A DNA stretch of 64,000 nt from positions 620,001 through 684,000 of the forward strand of contig NZ_JAINFJ010000001.1 in NCBI RefSeq assembly GCF_019966595.1, read 5' to 3'. Origin of the DNA: Oricola indica. GTDB lineage: Bacteria > Pseudomonadota > Alphaproteobacteria > Rhizobiales > Rhizobiaceae. Below the pieces are notes generated by a model. The model was given only the letters and a program-made list of their open reading frames with translations. It was not told where the DNA came from and searched no databases. The position numbers were made by a program, and so were the translations under genes. Shown here in pieces: positions 27,408-36,900 of the stretch. Each line of letters starts with the position of its first letter. Position 1 is the stretch's first letter.

Positions 27408-27448
27408 GGCGATTGCGGCGGTTTTTTGCCGCTGCGCCACTGCCGGGT

Positions 27449-27462
27449 GGCGGAAAACCGCC
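27449..27462. promoter_or_regulatory. inverted repeat upstream of the sigma-54 promoter (candidate activator site)
   Basis: GGCGG and CCGCC flank AAAA about 85 bp upstream of the sigma-54 promoter, a plausible distance for a DctD-type upstream activator sequence. A second GC-rich repeat, GCGGC and GCCGC around GGTTTTTT, lies just before it. Binding is inferred only from position and symmetry. Confidence 0.4.
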
Positions 27463-27538
27463 GCTTTCCTTCGCGCCGCAACAAAGCGGTGTCCCGCAAG
27501 CCTTTGAAATCCTTGCATGTGGACAGGTCGGGAAGATC

Positions 27539-27554
27539 TGGCACATGGTTTGCA
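27539..27554 (+). promoter_or_regulatory. sigma-54 (RpoN) promoter of the TAXI-TRAP genes
   Basis: TGGCAC at 27539-27544 and TTGCA at 27550-27554, with 5 nt between, match the -24/-12 consensus TGGCAC-N5-TTGC without mismatch. The predicted start is about 12 nt downstream, roughly 40 nt before the ATG of the binding-protein gene. Confidence 0.88.
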
Positions 27555-27604
27555 TTTGGTTGCGCACGGCTACCGCCGAAACGATGTCATTTTGGGAGGA
27601 AACC

Positions 27605-28627
27605 ATGACAACGACCACCAGACGCACGATTCTGTCCGCCGCTGCCGCCCTGGCCCTCGCCACGACGGTAGGCTTCAATGCCCAGGCGCAGGAGCCGCGC
27701 AATTACATCCTCGCCACCGCCTCGACCGGCGGCACCTATTATCCCGTCGGCGTCGCCATCTCGACGCTCACCAAGGTCAAGCTCGAGCCGAAGCAGAAAC
27801 TCGGCATGTCGGCGATTTCCTCCGCCGGCTCGGGCGAAAACGTCAAGCTGCTGCGCGACGGCGAGGCCCAGTTCGCCATTATGCAGGGTCTCTACGGCTA
27901 CTATGCGCGCACCGGCACGGGTCCGATCGAGTCCGAAGGCCCGCAGGAAAACCTGCGCTCGGTCTCAATGCTCTGGCAGAATGTCGAGCACTTCGTGATC
28001 CGCTCGGAATTCGCGGAAACCGGCTCCATCGAGGACATGGCCGCGCTCAAGGGCAAGACCATGGCGCTCGGCTCGCAGAATTCCGGAACGATCGGCTCCA
28101 ACCGCACGATCCTGTCCGGTTTCGGCATCGACATCGATAATGATTACGACCTTCTCTACGGCGGTTACGGGCCGGCGGCGGAAGCCGTGCAGAATGGCCA
28201 GGCAGCCGGCATGGGCACACCCGCCGGCGTTCCGGTCAGCGCGGTCACGCAGCTCTTTTCGACCGCCGGAGACGACGTCACCCTGCTCTCCTTCTCGCCC
28301 GAGCAGATCGTCACCGCCAATGGCGACCGCGACCTGTGGACGGAATACCTCATCCCCGGCGGCACCTATCCGGGCCTCGATGAGGACGTGACCACGATCG
28401 CCCAGCCGAACTTCCTCGCGACATCGGCAGACCTGCCCGAAGAGGACGTCTACGAGATCACCAAGACGATGTACGAGAACCTCGCCTTCCTCCAGGCGAT
28501 CCACCCGGCCACCAAGGCCATGGCGCTCGAAAAGGCGATTGCCGGTCTGCCGCTGCCGCTGCATCCGGGCGCGCTGCGCTACTACGAGGAAGCCGGCCTC
28601 GACATTCCGGACCGTCTGCGGCCGTAA
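27605..28627 (+). CDS. TAXI-type TRAP transporter substrate-binding protein
   Basis: A 340-residue periplasmic binding protein of the TAXI group, which delivers an organic solute to a TRAP permease. A signal peptide is at about 1-29, ending FNAQAQ. The mature start ILATASTGGTYYPVGVAI is the TAXI hallmark, followed by SAGSGENVKLLRDGEAQFAIMQ and LGSQNSGTIGSNRTILSGFG (glycine-rich ligand loop). GGGAGG precedes ATG 27605. The gene is driven by the sigma-54 promoter at 27539-27554 and presumably by the adjacent DctB/DctD-like pair. The substrate is not known. TAXI systems are poorly characterised compared with DctP types. Confidence 0.93.
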   Translation: MTTTTRRTILSAAAALALATTVGFNAQAQEPRNYILATASTGGTYYPVGVAISTLTKVKLEPKQKLGMSAISSAGSGENVKLLRDGEAQFAIMQGLYGYYARTGTGPIESEGPQENLRSVSMLWQNVEHFVIRSEFAETGSIEDMAALKGKTMALGSQNSGTIGSNRTILSGFGIDIDNDYDLLYGGYGPAAEAVQNGQAAGMGTPAGVPVSAVTQLFSTAGDDVTLLSFSPEQIVTANGDRDLWTEYLIPGGTYPGLDEDVTTIAQPNFLATSADLPEEDVYEITKTMYENLAFLQAIHPATKAMALEKAIAGLPLPLHPGALRYYEEAGLDIPDRLRP

Positions 28628-28641
28628 CCGCGACTGACTTC

Positions 28642-28666
28642 GGGGCCGCCGCGCGCGGCCCCTTTT
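28642..28666 (+). terminator. intergenic terminator between TRAP binding protein and permease
   Basis: GGGGCCGC and GCGGCCCC form a perfect 8-bp stem with a 5-nt loop, followed by TTTT. It lies 14 nt after the binding-protein stop. It probably attenuates read-through, so that the soluble receptor is made in excess over the permease. Confidence 0.78.
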
Positions 28667-28700
28667 CACCCCTTTCCTTCTCCGCGCCGGGAGGATGTCC

Positions 28701-30806
28701 ATGCGCGCCGAAACCTTGACGCAGACCGGCTCGCCGGGACTGAACCGCCACGGATTATCTCTCGTGACGCTTGTCGTCGCGGTCGTCATCTCTGTCGTTC
28801 ATATCTGGATGAACTCTTTCGGCAGCGTCGCCGTCCTCACCCAGAACGGCTTCCATTTCGCCGGTTTCGTCCTGCTGTGCGTGCTCGTCTCGCCGATCGC
28901 GCCGGCAGCCTGGGCCAAACGGCCCGCCATACGCATTCTGGACATCGCCTTCGGTGCCGCCGTCGCGGCAGCGGCGATCTATGTCATCAATGCCGAGAGC
29001 GCCATCTATGATCGCGGCGTGCGGCTGATCTGGAGCGACTGGCTGGCCGGGATCCTGTGCATTCTCGGCGTGCTGGAATTCACCCGCCGCACGACGGGCT
29101 GGATCATCCCCGTCCTGATCCTCCTCGCCATCACCTATGTCACCTGGTGGGGCCAGTATGTGCCCGGCGTCTTCCGCTTCCGCGGCCTGCATGCGGAAAC
29201 CGTCCTGTTCCGCTCGCTCTATGGCGACGACGCCATGTTCGGCTCGATCGCCCGCATCTCCTCGACCTATGTCTTCATGTTCATCCTGTTCGGCGCCTTC
29301 CTGCTGAAATCCGGCGCGGGCGAATTCATTGTCGATATCTCGCGCGCGGTCGCCGGCAGGATGACCGGCGGCCCGGGCTTCGTTGCAGTGCTGTCGAGCG
29401 GCCTGACCGGCACGATCTCCGGCTCCGCCGTCGCCAACACCGCCTCGACGGGCGTGATCACGATCCCGCTGATGAAACGTGCCGGCTTTCCCGCCACATT
29501 CGCGGGCGGCGTCGAGGCGGCCTCCTCGACCGGAGGCCAGCTGATGCCGCCGATCATGGGCGCCGGCGCCTTCGTGATGGCGAACTTCACCCAGATTCCC
29601 TACACGACCATCGTCACGGTCTCTATCCTGCCGGCGATCCTCTATTTCCTGACCGTTGGCTTCTTCGTGCGCATCGAGGCGAAACGGTCCGAGGCGACGG
29701 CGCTCGCCGACGAGGACGGGCCGGGTCTATGGACCGTCTTCCGCAATGGCGGTCCGTCCTTCGTCATTCCGGTCGCCCTGCTGATCTTCCTCCTGGTACG
29801 CGGCTTCACGCCCACCTATGCGGCCGGCTACGCCATTCTCGCCTGTATCGTCGCCTCCTGGCTGACGCCGAACCGCATGGGTCCGGTTCGAATCATCGAG
29901 GCGCTGGAACTTGGCGCGCGCAACATGATCATGACCGCAATCCTGCTGGTTGGCGTCGGCCTCATCGTCAACGTCATCACCACCGCCGGCATCGGCAACA
30001 CCTTCTCGCTGATGATCTCGTCATGGTCGCAGGGCAACCTCCTGCTCGCGCTTGTCCTCGTGGCGCTCGCCTCGCTGGTTCTCGGCATGGGCCTGCCCGT
30101 CACGGCCGCCTATATCGTACTCGGAACCCTGTCTGCTCCGGCGCTCTACCAGTTGATCCTGCAGTCACAGCTCGCCGACATCCTGGCGTCCGGCCAATTG
30201 CCGGAAACCGCCAAGGCGATCTTCATGCTGGCTGCGCCGGAAAAGATGGCCGCCCTCGCCGGGCCTATGCCGATGGCCGAAGCCCGGGCAATGATTGAGG
30301 CCTTGCCCGTCGAAAGCCTGTCGATGCTCTACGACCAGGCCTTCCCGGCCGCCGTCCTCGCGGGGGCGCTCCTCTCGGCGCACATGATCATCTTCTGGCT
30401 GAGCCAGGACTCCAACGTCACGCCGCCGGTTTGCCTCGCCGCCTTCACGGGTGCGGCGATTGCCGGAAGCCCGCCGATGAAGACGGGTTTCGCGGCCTGG
30501 AAGATCGCCAAGGGGCTCTACTTCGTGCCGCTCCTGTTCGCCTACACGCCGTTTCTGTCCGGCGACTGGTCGCAGATGCTCTACATCTTCGGCTTCGCCG
30601 TCTTCGGGCTGTGGGCAGTGGCGGCCGCCATCGAGGGCTACTGGGAAAACCGCATGAACATCGCCGAGCGTATCGTCACGCTGGCCGTCGGCGCGGCCCT
30701 GATGTGGCCTGCACCGCACTGGGTGAATTTCACCGCACTGGCCGGATTTGCCGTGGTGTTCGGGTGGAACATCGCGAAGGGACGCCGTCAGGCAGCGCGG
30801 GCCTGA
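28701..30806 (+). CDS. fused TRAP transporter permease (DctQM type)
   Basis: A 701-residue inner-membrane protein that fuses the small four-helix (DctQ) and large twelve-helix (DctM) TRAP subunits, as is usual for TAXI systems. The first about 170 residues hold the small-subunit helices. The large part has repeated glycine-rich re-entrant segments such as SGLTGTISGSAVANTASTG and SSTGGQLMPPIMGAGAFVMA, and in the second half GMGLPVTAAYIVLGTLSAPA. The second ATG (28701) is chosen because GGGAGG is 6 nt upstream. The ATG at 28695 abuts the ribosome-binding site. Transport should be driven by a Na+ or H+ gradient. Confidence 0.92.
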   Translation: MRAETLTQTGSPGLNRHGLSLVTLVVAVVISVVHIWMNSFGSVAVLTQNGFHFAGFVLLCVLVSPIAPAAWAKRPAIRILDIAFGAAVAAAAIYVINAESAIYDRGVRLIWSDWLAGILCILGVLEFTRRTTGWIIPVLILLAITYVTWWGQYVPGVFRFRGLHAETVLFRSLYGDDAMFGSIARISSTYVFMFILFGAFLLKSGAGEFIVDISRAVAGRMTGGPGFVAVLSSGLTGTISGSAVANTASTGVITIPLMKRAGFPATFAGGVEAASSTGGQLMPPIMGAGAFVMANFTQIPYTTIVTVSILPAILYFLTVGFFVRIEAKRSEATALADEDGPGLWTVFRNGGPSFVIPVALLIFLLVRGFTPTYAAGYAILACIVASWLTPNRMGPVRIIEALELGARNMIMTAILLVGVGLIVNVITTAGIGNTFSLMISSWSQGNLLLALVLVALASLVLGMGLPVTAAYIVLGTLSAPALYQLILQSQLADILASGQLPETAKAIFMLAAPEKMAALAGPMPMAEARAMIEALPVESLSMLYDQAFPAAVLAGALLSAHMIIFWLSQDSNVTPPVCLAAFTGAAIAGSPPMKTGFAAWKIAKGLYFVPLLFAYTPFLSGDWSQMLYIFGFAVFGLWAVAAAIEGYWENRMNIAERIVTLAVGAALMWPAPHWVNFTALAGFAVVFGWNIAKGRRQAARA

Positions 30807-30818
30807 TCCCGGAAAGTC

Positions 30819-32456
30819 CTAGTCGGGCAGTCCGGCCTTGCGAAACCCGTCGGCGAACAGCTCCCGATAGTCCGGATCCTGGATCGAGGCCGTCTCGAGC
30901 AGAGCCGTGACTGTCGCCGACCGCCCGAGCGCCTCGTATTCCATTGCCATCCACTCCGCGTCGTCGACCATATCCATCTGGCCGTAGGTGGCGATCAGGA
31001 ACCGGTAGGGATAGGGCGCGGTCGGGTTGCGATCGCGCGCCACCGTCAATGCCGTCTCCGCCTTCTTGTAGTCGCCAAGGAAATAGGCGGCCATGCCTTC
31101 CGCCAGATAGTACCAGTAGGGCGCGAGCGGATTGCGCTGAAACCCTTCCGCGATCAGCGGCAACGCCTCGTCCGCGCGCCCATCGAAGATATAGGTGTTG
31201 GCGAGGAACATATAGGCGTCGACATAGTTCGGATCGAGCTCGATAGCCCGCCGGAACTCCGAAATCGCCGTTTCGAAATCCGGTGAAAAGCTGCGCGTAT
31301 GGAGCCGACCGAGCGCGAAATGCGCGAATGGGAGGCTGTCGTCCATGCTGACCGCGCGGCGGGCGTAATCCAGCGCCTTGTCGACTGCGGGTCCGATTGG
31401 ATCGACCCAGCGGTTCTCCGCTCGGAAACTGTAGACTTGGGAAAGATGGGCATACGGCAGCGCGAATTCCGGATCGAGCCGCACCGCTTCCTGCAACGCC
31501 GCTTCCGCGTCCCGGTTCGTTTCCCGCGTATAGAGGTTCTCAAGTTCCCTGCCGCGCAGATAGGCATCGTATGCCGCGGCGTTCCGGGTCCCGTATATGC
31601 CGAGCCTTTCGCGCTCCGCCTTGGAGAGCCGGACCGTCAGGACGGTCATCAGGCTGTTGAGCAGCTTTTCCTGGAACGCGAAGATGTCCTCAGTCGATCC
31701 GTCATAGCGTTCCGCCCAGGCGTTCTCGCCCGTCTCTCCATCGACCAGGGCCGCGGAGACCCGCAATGCCGCGCCATTACGCCGCACGCTGCCCTCCAGC
31801 ACGTAGTCGGCGTCGAGAATGTCGGCGACTTCGCGGATATCCATCGCGTCAGCGTCCAGAGAAAAGGACGCGCCACGCGAAACGACCCTGAGATCGGAGA
31901 CCTTTGACAAGCCGACAATGAGATCTTCCGCCACGCCAGTTGCGAAATAGGCTTGCGCCTCGTCTCCACTTGCATTGGCGAACGGCAGCACCGCGATGGT
32001 CCGCACGACGCTTTCGGGCACCGGGCGCATCACCCACCATGTGGCGATCGCGACGACCAGCAATGACATGGTGCCGGCCAACGCGGCAACGATCCGGGGG
32101 CTGCGACGCGGCGCCATCGGCGTCTCGCCAGGCTTGTCATCCGCGCCGGCAAGATCCAGCCGATAGCCCTTCTTGGGAATGGTCTTCAGAAGCTTCGACG
32201 TCTGCGGGCCGAGCGCGCGCCGTATCTCGGAAATGCACTGGACCAGGCTATCGTCTGTCACGAACGTATCGTGCCAGACCGTCTTCATCAGGTGGTCCTT
32301 GGTGACGACGCCACCGGCATTCTCCAAGAGGACCGAAAGCACGGTCGCCGTCTGCGGCCGAAGCACGGTCGTCTGGCCGTTTTCGTCGGTCAATTCGTTG
32401 GCGTCCCTGTCGAACCGGAACGGCCCGATACCCGCCACCGGACGCGAATTCGTCAT
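30819..32456 (-). CDS. membrane-anchored winged-helix regulator with TPR domain (CadC/ToxR-like)
   Basis: A 545-residue protein in three parts. An OmpR/PhoB-type winged helix is at about 12-103 (LRPQTATVLSVLLENAGG, SEIRRALG and PKKGYRL). A single membrane helix is at about 121-143. An extracytoplasmic part contains an adenylate-cyclase-associated FlgO/TolB-like segment (TIAVLPFANASGDEAQAYFATGVAE) and then TPR repeats, such as REAVRLDPEFALPYAHLS and RRAIELDPNYVDAYMFLAN. This order matches rhizobial CadC-like TPR regulators. It probably binds DNA from the membrane in response to an envelope signal that cannot be read from the sequence. It is convergent with the TRAP permease gene and divergent from a small secreted protein. 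Confidence 0.88.
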   Translation of the reverse strand: MTNSRPVAGIGPFRFDRDANELTDENGQTTVLRPQTATVLSVLLENAGGVVTKDHLMKTVWHDTFVTDDSLVQCISEIRRALGPQTSKLLKTIPKKGYRLDLAGADDKPGETPMAPRRSPRIVAALAGTMSLLVVAIATWWVMRPVPESVVRTIAVLPFANASGDEAQAYFATGVAEDLIVGLSKVSDLRVVSRGASFSLDADAMDIREVADILDADYVLEGSVRRNGAALRVSAALVDGETGENAWAERYDGSTEDIFAFQEKLLNSLMTVLTVRLSKAERERLGIYGTRNAAAYDAYLRGRELENLYTRETNRDAEAALQEAVRLDPEFALPYAHLSQVYSFRAENRWVDPIGPAVDKALDYARRAVSMDDSLPFAHFALGRLHTRSFSPDFETAISEFRRAIELDPNYVDAYMFLANTYIFDGRADEALPLIAEGFQRNPLAPYWYYLAEGMAAYFLGDYKKAETALTVARDRNPTAPYPYRFLIATYGQMDMVDDAEWMAMEYEALGRSATVTALLETASIQDPDYRELFADGFRKAGLPD

Positions 32457-32583
32457 TCTTTCGGGCCGCTTTCGTGACTTTCGGCATGCATTTCCCGCTC
32501 GATCTTACCCGCGCCTCGGCGGTTCACAAACCGAAATCGGAACAGCTCGGCGGACGGCGAATTGGCAGAGAGGAGAACTGGAA

Positions 32584-32799
32584 ATGAAAAGCCTTATCAA
32601 TTCATTGGCAATCTGCATCGCACTGACGGGCATGGCGCATGCGAGCGACGAACCCGCGCCGCAGGACGGAACGCTTGTCCTTGCGAATTCCTGTGAAGCG
32701 GCGCCACAGTCCGAAAGCACCCGGCCGGACCGCTTTTCGAGGGCTGCGGAACTGGCCCGGCTCGAATGCGCGAAACCGGACTGGTCCTGGGAAGATTGA
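32584..32799 (+). CDS. small secreted protein of unknown function
   Basis: A 71-residue protein with a 20-residue signal peptide (MKSLINSLAICIALTGMAHA, cleavage before SDE) and a 51-residue mature part. The mature part has two cysteines (NSCEAA and RLECAKP) that could form a disulfide, and a charged, Trp-containing tail. AGAGGAG sits 9 nt before ATG 32584, so the start is convincing. It is divergent from the CadC-like gene, with a 127-nt gap that should hold both promoters, and may be a target of that regulator. No homologue is recognised. Confidence 0.65.
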   Translation: MKSLINSLAICIALTGMAHASDEPAPQDGTLVLANSCEAAPQSESTRPDRFSRAAELARLECAKPDWSWED

Positions 32800-32805
32800 G
32801 CCAGT

Positions 32806-32835
32806 GAAAATGCCCGCCGGTTTCCCGGCGGGCAT
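32806..32835 (-). terminator. terminator after ligAB
   Basis: A perfect 11-bp stem, ATGCCCGCCGG with CCGGCGGGCAT, closes on a GAAA tetraloop on the minus strand and is followed by TTTTC. It lies 20 nt beyond the ligB stop. The stem may also help end the convergent small gene. Confidence 0.8.
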
Positions 32836-32854
32836 CATGTCTCGGGAGGGAGAC

Positions 32855-34524
<1,670 letters not shown>

Positions 34525-35643
34525 TCACAGTGTCACCACGATCTTCGCCGCCGACACACCGTTTTTTTGGCGTTCAAACGCTGACTGAATAGCGCCCAGG
34601 CCGTGGCCCACGACCAGAGGAGGCGGTGCGGCGACGAGGCGACCGGTCTCCAGGGCTTCGGGCAGAAACCGCTCATAGATCGCCGGGCCGAGGTCGGTAT
34701 CCATCAGGGCCGAACCCCAGATCGTGCTCGTACGCACACCGTTTCGCTTTGCCGCTATCCACATGCCGCCAATGCCAACGACCATTTTCGGCACCATCTT
34801 GGTCATCATCGTCCAGACATTCGGGCGGTCGGGCATCGCGTCTATGTCGATCGGAAAGGTTGCGATCGCCATCCTGGAATTGCCCTCGGTCGCACCCAAA
34901 ACAGCAATGCAAGCCTGGGTCGACCCAGCGCCGATCGCCACGGCACCTGCCATCTCATGCCCCTGAAGCGCGCGCGTCACGCGTTCTGATGCGTCATCGC
35001 CGTGGTAATCATGGACCTCGGCGGCCCCCAGCTCCTTCAGATACGCGAAGTTGTGTGGCGACGCCGTGGTCACGACCCGGTATCCTGCGGCCTTCGCGAG
35101 TTGGATCGCGTTACAACCCACGCTCGTCGATCCGCCCCAGACCAGCACTGTCTGGTCTTTGTCAGACGGATCGGATGTCGGCAGATCCAGTCCCAGTTGA
35201 TCCGTCCCGAACAGGCCGCAGGCCGCGGTGGAAAGGGCAAGAGGAAGCACCGCTGCCGTCTCGAATGACATTGCGGTCGGGATCGGCGAAGCCATGTGCG
35301 CCATCACGTTTGTATAAAGCTGAAACGCGGACTCAGAGGCCTTGTTGCGCACCTTCTCCATCCCGGTTGCGTGCCCGACCACCCGGTCGCCGACGTGGAA
35401 CCGGGTCACATCCGGTCCGACGGCGACGACCTCTCCCGCCAGATCGAACCCCAATATCATCGGGTATTTTAGCCATCCGTAGAGTGCGTCGCCCATCTTT
35501 TGCTTGAAGCGGTCGATGGGATTGATTGCGACAACCCGGTTGCGCACTTGGATCTGGCCGGGTTCGGGCGGGACAATGGGTGCGTCCGCGACGGCCAGCG
35601 GGGCGAACGCGGCATTGAGCCAAGCGGCAGAGTTCGATGACAT
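34525..35643 (-). CDS. medium-chain (MDR) zinc-type alcohol dehydrogenase-like oxidoreductase
   Basis: A 372-residue MDR protein with an N-terminal GroES-like fold (VRNRVVAINPIDRFKQ, ILGFDLAGEVVAVGPDV) and a Rossmann domain with VLVWGGSTSVGCNAIQLAKAAGY. It lacks the structural-zinc cysteine lobe and the catalytic Cys/His pair of true alcohol dehydrogenases. It looks more like the enoyl-reductase/quinone-oxidoreductase branch. The start is ATG 35643, which has no strong ribosome-binding site. It is divergent from a TetR gene, with two tetO-like operators only 8 and 29 nt upstream of its start, so repression by that TetR is very likely. The substrate is unknown. Confidence 0.88.
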   Translation of the reverse strand: MSSNSAAWLNAAFAPLAVADAPIVPPEPGQIQVRNRVVAINPIDRFKQKMGDALYGWLKYPMILGFDLAGEVVAVGPDVTRFHVGDRVVGHATGMEKVRNKASESAFQLYTNVMAHMASPIPTAMSFETAAVLPLALSTAACGLFGTDQLGLDLPTSDPSDKDQTVLVWGGSTSVGCNAIQLAKAAGYRVVTTASPHNFAYLKELGAAEVHDYHGDDASERVTRALQGHEMAGAVAIGAGSTQACIAVLGATEGNSRMAIATFPIDIDAMPDRPNVWTMMTKMVPKMVVGIGGMWIAAKRNGVRTSTIWGSALMDTDLGPAIYERFLPEALETGRLVAAPPPLVVGHGLGAIQSAFERQKNGVSAAKIVVTL

Positions 35644-35651
35644 GGGGTTTT

Positions 35652-35666
35652 CCTATCAGTGATAGG
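35652..35666. promoter_or_regulatory. tetO-like operator 1
   Basis: CCTATCAGTGATAGG is a palindrome apart from its centre. Its core CTATCAGTGATAG is identical to that of the classical tetO2 operator of Tn10 tetR. It lies 8 nt upstream of the oxidoreductase ATG. Confidence 0.85.
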
Positions 35667-35672
35667 CTAAAT

Positions 35673-35689
35673 GCCTATCGTTGATAGGC
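35673..35689. promoter_or_regulatory. tetO-like operator 2
   Basis: GCCTATCGTTGATAGGC has 7-nt perfect arms around GTT. The centre is 22 bp from that of operator 1, about two helical turns, so both sites face the same side of the DNA. Both lie between the divergent oxidoreductase and TetR genes. Confidence 0.83.
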
Positions 35690-35757
35690 TCTTTTTGCAA
35701 GAGGTTTCCAGGCTGCTATAAGGTCACTCCAGCAATCGCAGACATGAGTCCCCAGGC

Positions 35758-36372
35758 ATGCCACCAAAAGTTTCAAGCACCGACAGCCCGTCCCGTCGGG
35801 AGGAGATTCTGCGCGTGGCAAGTGCGCTGTTCGGCCAGCATGGCGTGCAGGCTGTGACCACCCGCCAGATCGCGCAGGAGGTTGGTATTTCGCAGCCTTC
35901 GATTTATGCACATTTCCCGTCTATTCAGATGATACAGGAGGAAGTCGGCGCGCGGGCTTTCGCGCTCCTGGAGCAGGCGATTACGTCATCGATGGACGAC
36001 AGCCCCGAGGCGCAATTGCGCAACGCCATTCGCGGCTATCTTGATTTTGGAATGGCCAACCCGGAGGCCTACAGGATCGCTTTCATGTTGGAGCATGGCG
36101 CGACGACCCAGAAAGCGGGTCAGGGAATTGCCGAAGCGTTCGCGCTTGAGAGTCATCCCGGGCCACGTGCATTCGGACATCTGGCGCGCATTGTCGCCCT
36201 TAATCGTCCAGACTTGTCCGAGCAGGCTGTCCAGACCAGATCACAGTGCCTTTGGGCAGCACTTCACGGTCTTGTCGCGCTGATCCTCGCCCGCCCTCTT
36301 TTTCCATGGGTGAAGCAGGACGCGTTGCTGAAAGAGCAAGCTCGGCTGGCCTTCAACATGGTTTTTGATTGA
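35758..36372 (+). CDS. TetR family regulator divergent from the MDR oxidoreductase
   Basis: A 204-residue repressor-type protein starting MPPKVSSTDSPSRREEILRVA. The N-terminal TetR HTH (about 14-60) contains AVTTRQIAQEVGISQPSIYAHF, and the C-terminal helical domain (TetR_C_33/WHG-like) contains YRIAFMLEH and WAALHGLVALIL. The paired tetO-like operators upstream make autorepression and repression of the divergent enzyme gene likely. The protein has only general TetR-family similarity to Tn10 TetR and no linked efflux gene, so the inducer is unlikely to be tetracycline. The ribosome-binding site is weak. Confidence 0.85.
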   Translation: MPPKVSSTDSPSRREEILRVASALFGQHGVQAVTTRQIAQEVGISQPSIYAHFPSIQMIQEEVGARAFALLEQAITSSMDDSPEAQLRNAIRGYLDFGMANPEAYRIAFMLEHGATTQKAGQGIAEAFALESHPGPRAFGHLARIVALNRPDLSEQAVQTRSQCLWAALHGLVALILARPLFPWVKQDALLKEQARLAFNMVFD

Positions 36373-36440
36373 ACGATGGATTGGTTGCTGCCGCGAGTAG
36401 CCTGCGATTCATGAGTTCATGACCCGGTGCAACAGAGCGA

Positions 36441-36483
36441 CTGCCGCCAGCGGTCATCGGCTTTCGCCCATTTGTGCGTACAC
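36441..36483. repeat. dispersed intergenic repeat, copy 1
   Basis: These 43 nt match 59034-59076 at 37 of 43 positions in the same orientation, with the shared core AGCGGTCATCGGC. It lies 69 nt after the TetR stop, and the other copy lies 106 nt after a LysR stop. It does not appear to be coding. Such repeats are often scattered in alphaproteobacterial genomes, but copy number here is only two. Confidence 0.75.
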
Positions 36484-36504
36484 CCCCAAACAAAATTGAC
36501 CTTG

Positions 36505-36549
36505 TCAGGTGACGAACCGCATCGCGTGGACGTCACGCTCGCCGGCTGG
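36505..36549 (-). pseudogene. detached 3' end of a folA gene
   Basis: On the minus strand the frame reads PAGERDVHAMRFVT and stops. The intact folA product ends PAGERDTHAMRFVTYERRSE. DNA identity with 41200-41242 is 36 of 43, and the first 16 bases are identical. The differences are mostly synonymous, so this is a diverged folA tail rather than a fresh duplicate. It has the form of an attachment-site remnant at the far end of an insertion. Confidence 0.72.
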
Positions 36550-36646
36550 GGTCTTTTGTCCTTGCCGATTCACTGGACCCGACAAGCCGGATCGCGCTTG
36601 CCGGGTCTCCATATCGAGCGGGAATTGTTGCGTGCCTGAATCGACC

Positions 36647-36841
36647 TCAGCTCTGGGCGCGTGGAGCCGGATTGCTCTTGTGTGATGGCGCCTTGATGAA
36701 GCGCTTTTCATCGCCATGAGCATCCCGATCGACATCTTTTCGGCCGGGCCTGGAGGAGAACGCTTCCTCCAGCTCCGCGATATTCGCGCTATGAAACACG
36801 CGGCAGCTGGATAGTGCGTTCAGGGCGGGCAAGAAGAACAT
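36647..36841 (-). CDS. small hypothetical protein
   Basis: A 64-residue frame starting MFFLPALNALSSCRVFHSAN. AAAGGA lies 7 nt before ATG 36841, which supports translation. The N-terminus is weakly hydrophobic, and the rest is polar and basic (SSRPGRKDVDRDAHGDEKRF). No family is recognised. The gene sits at the left end of the sbtAB island, beside the folA remnant. A hairpin (36578-36605) lies downstream without a T-tract. Confidence 0.42.
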   Translation of the reverse strand: MFFLPALNALSSCRVFHSANIAELEEAFSSRPGRKDVDRDAHGDEKRFIKAPSHKSNPAPRAQS

Positions 36842-36900
36842 TGCGGGTCCTTTCCGTTTGAATCAGGGATGATGAAACCGGCGTTCGGAGTGTCGCGCGT

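Noticed and set aside
36577-36605. Hairpin CCCGACAAGC/GCTTGCCGGG as a terminator
   Set aside because: There is no T-tract on either strand and one mismatch in the stem. It is only mentioned as a structure near the small hypothetical gene.
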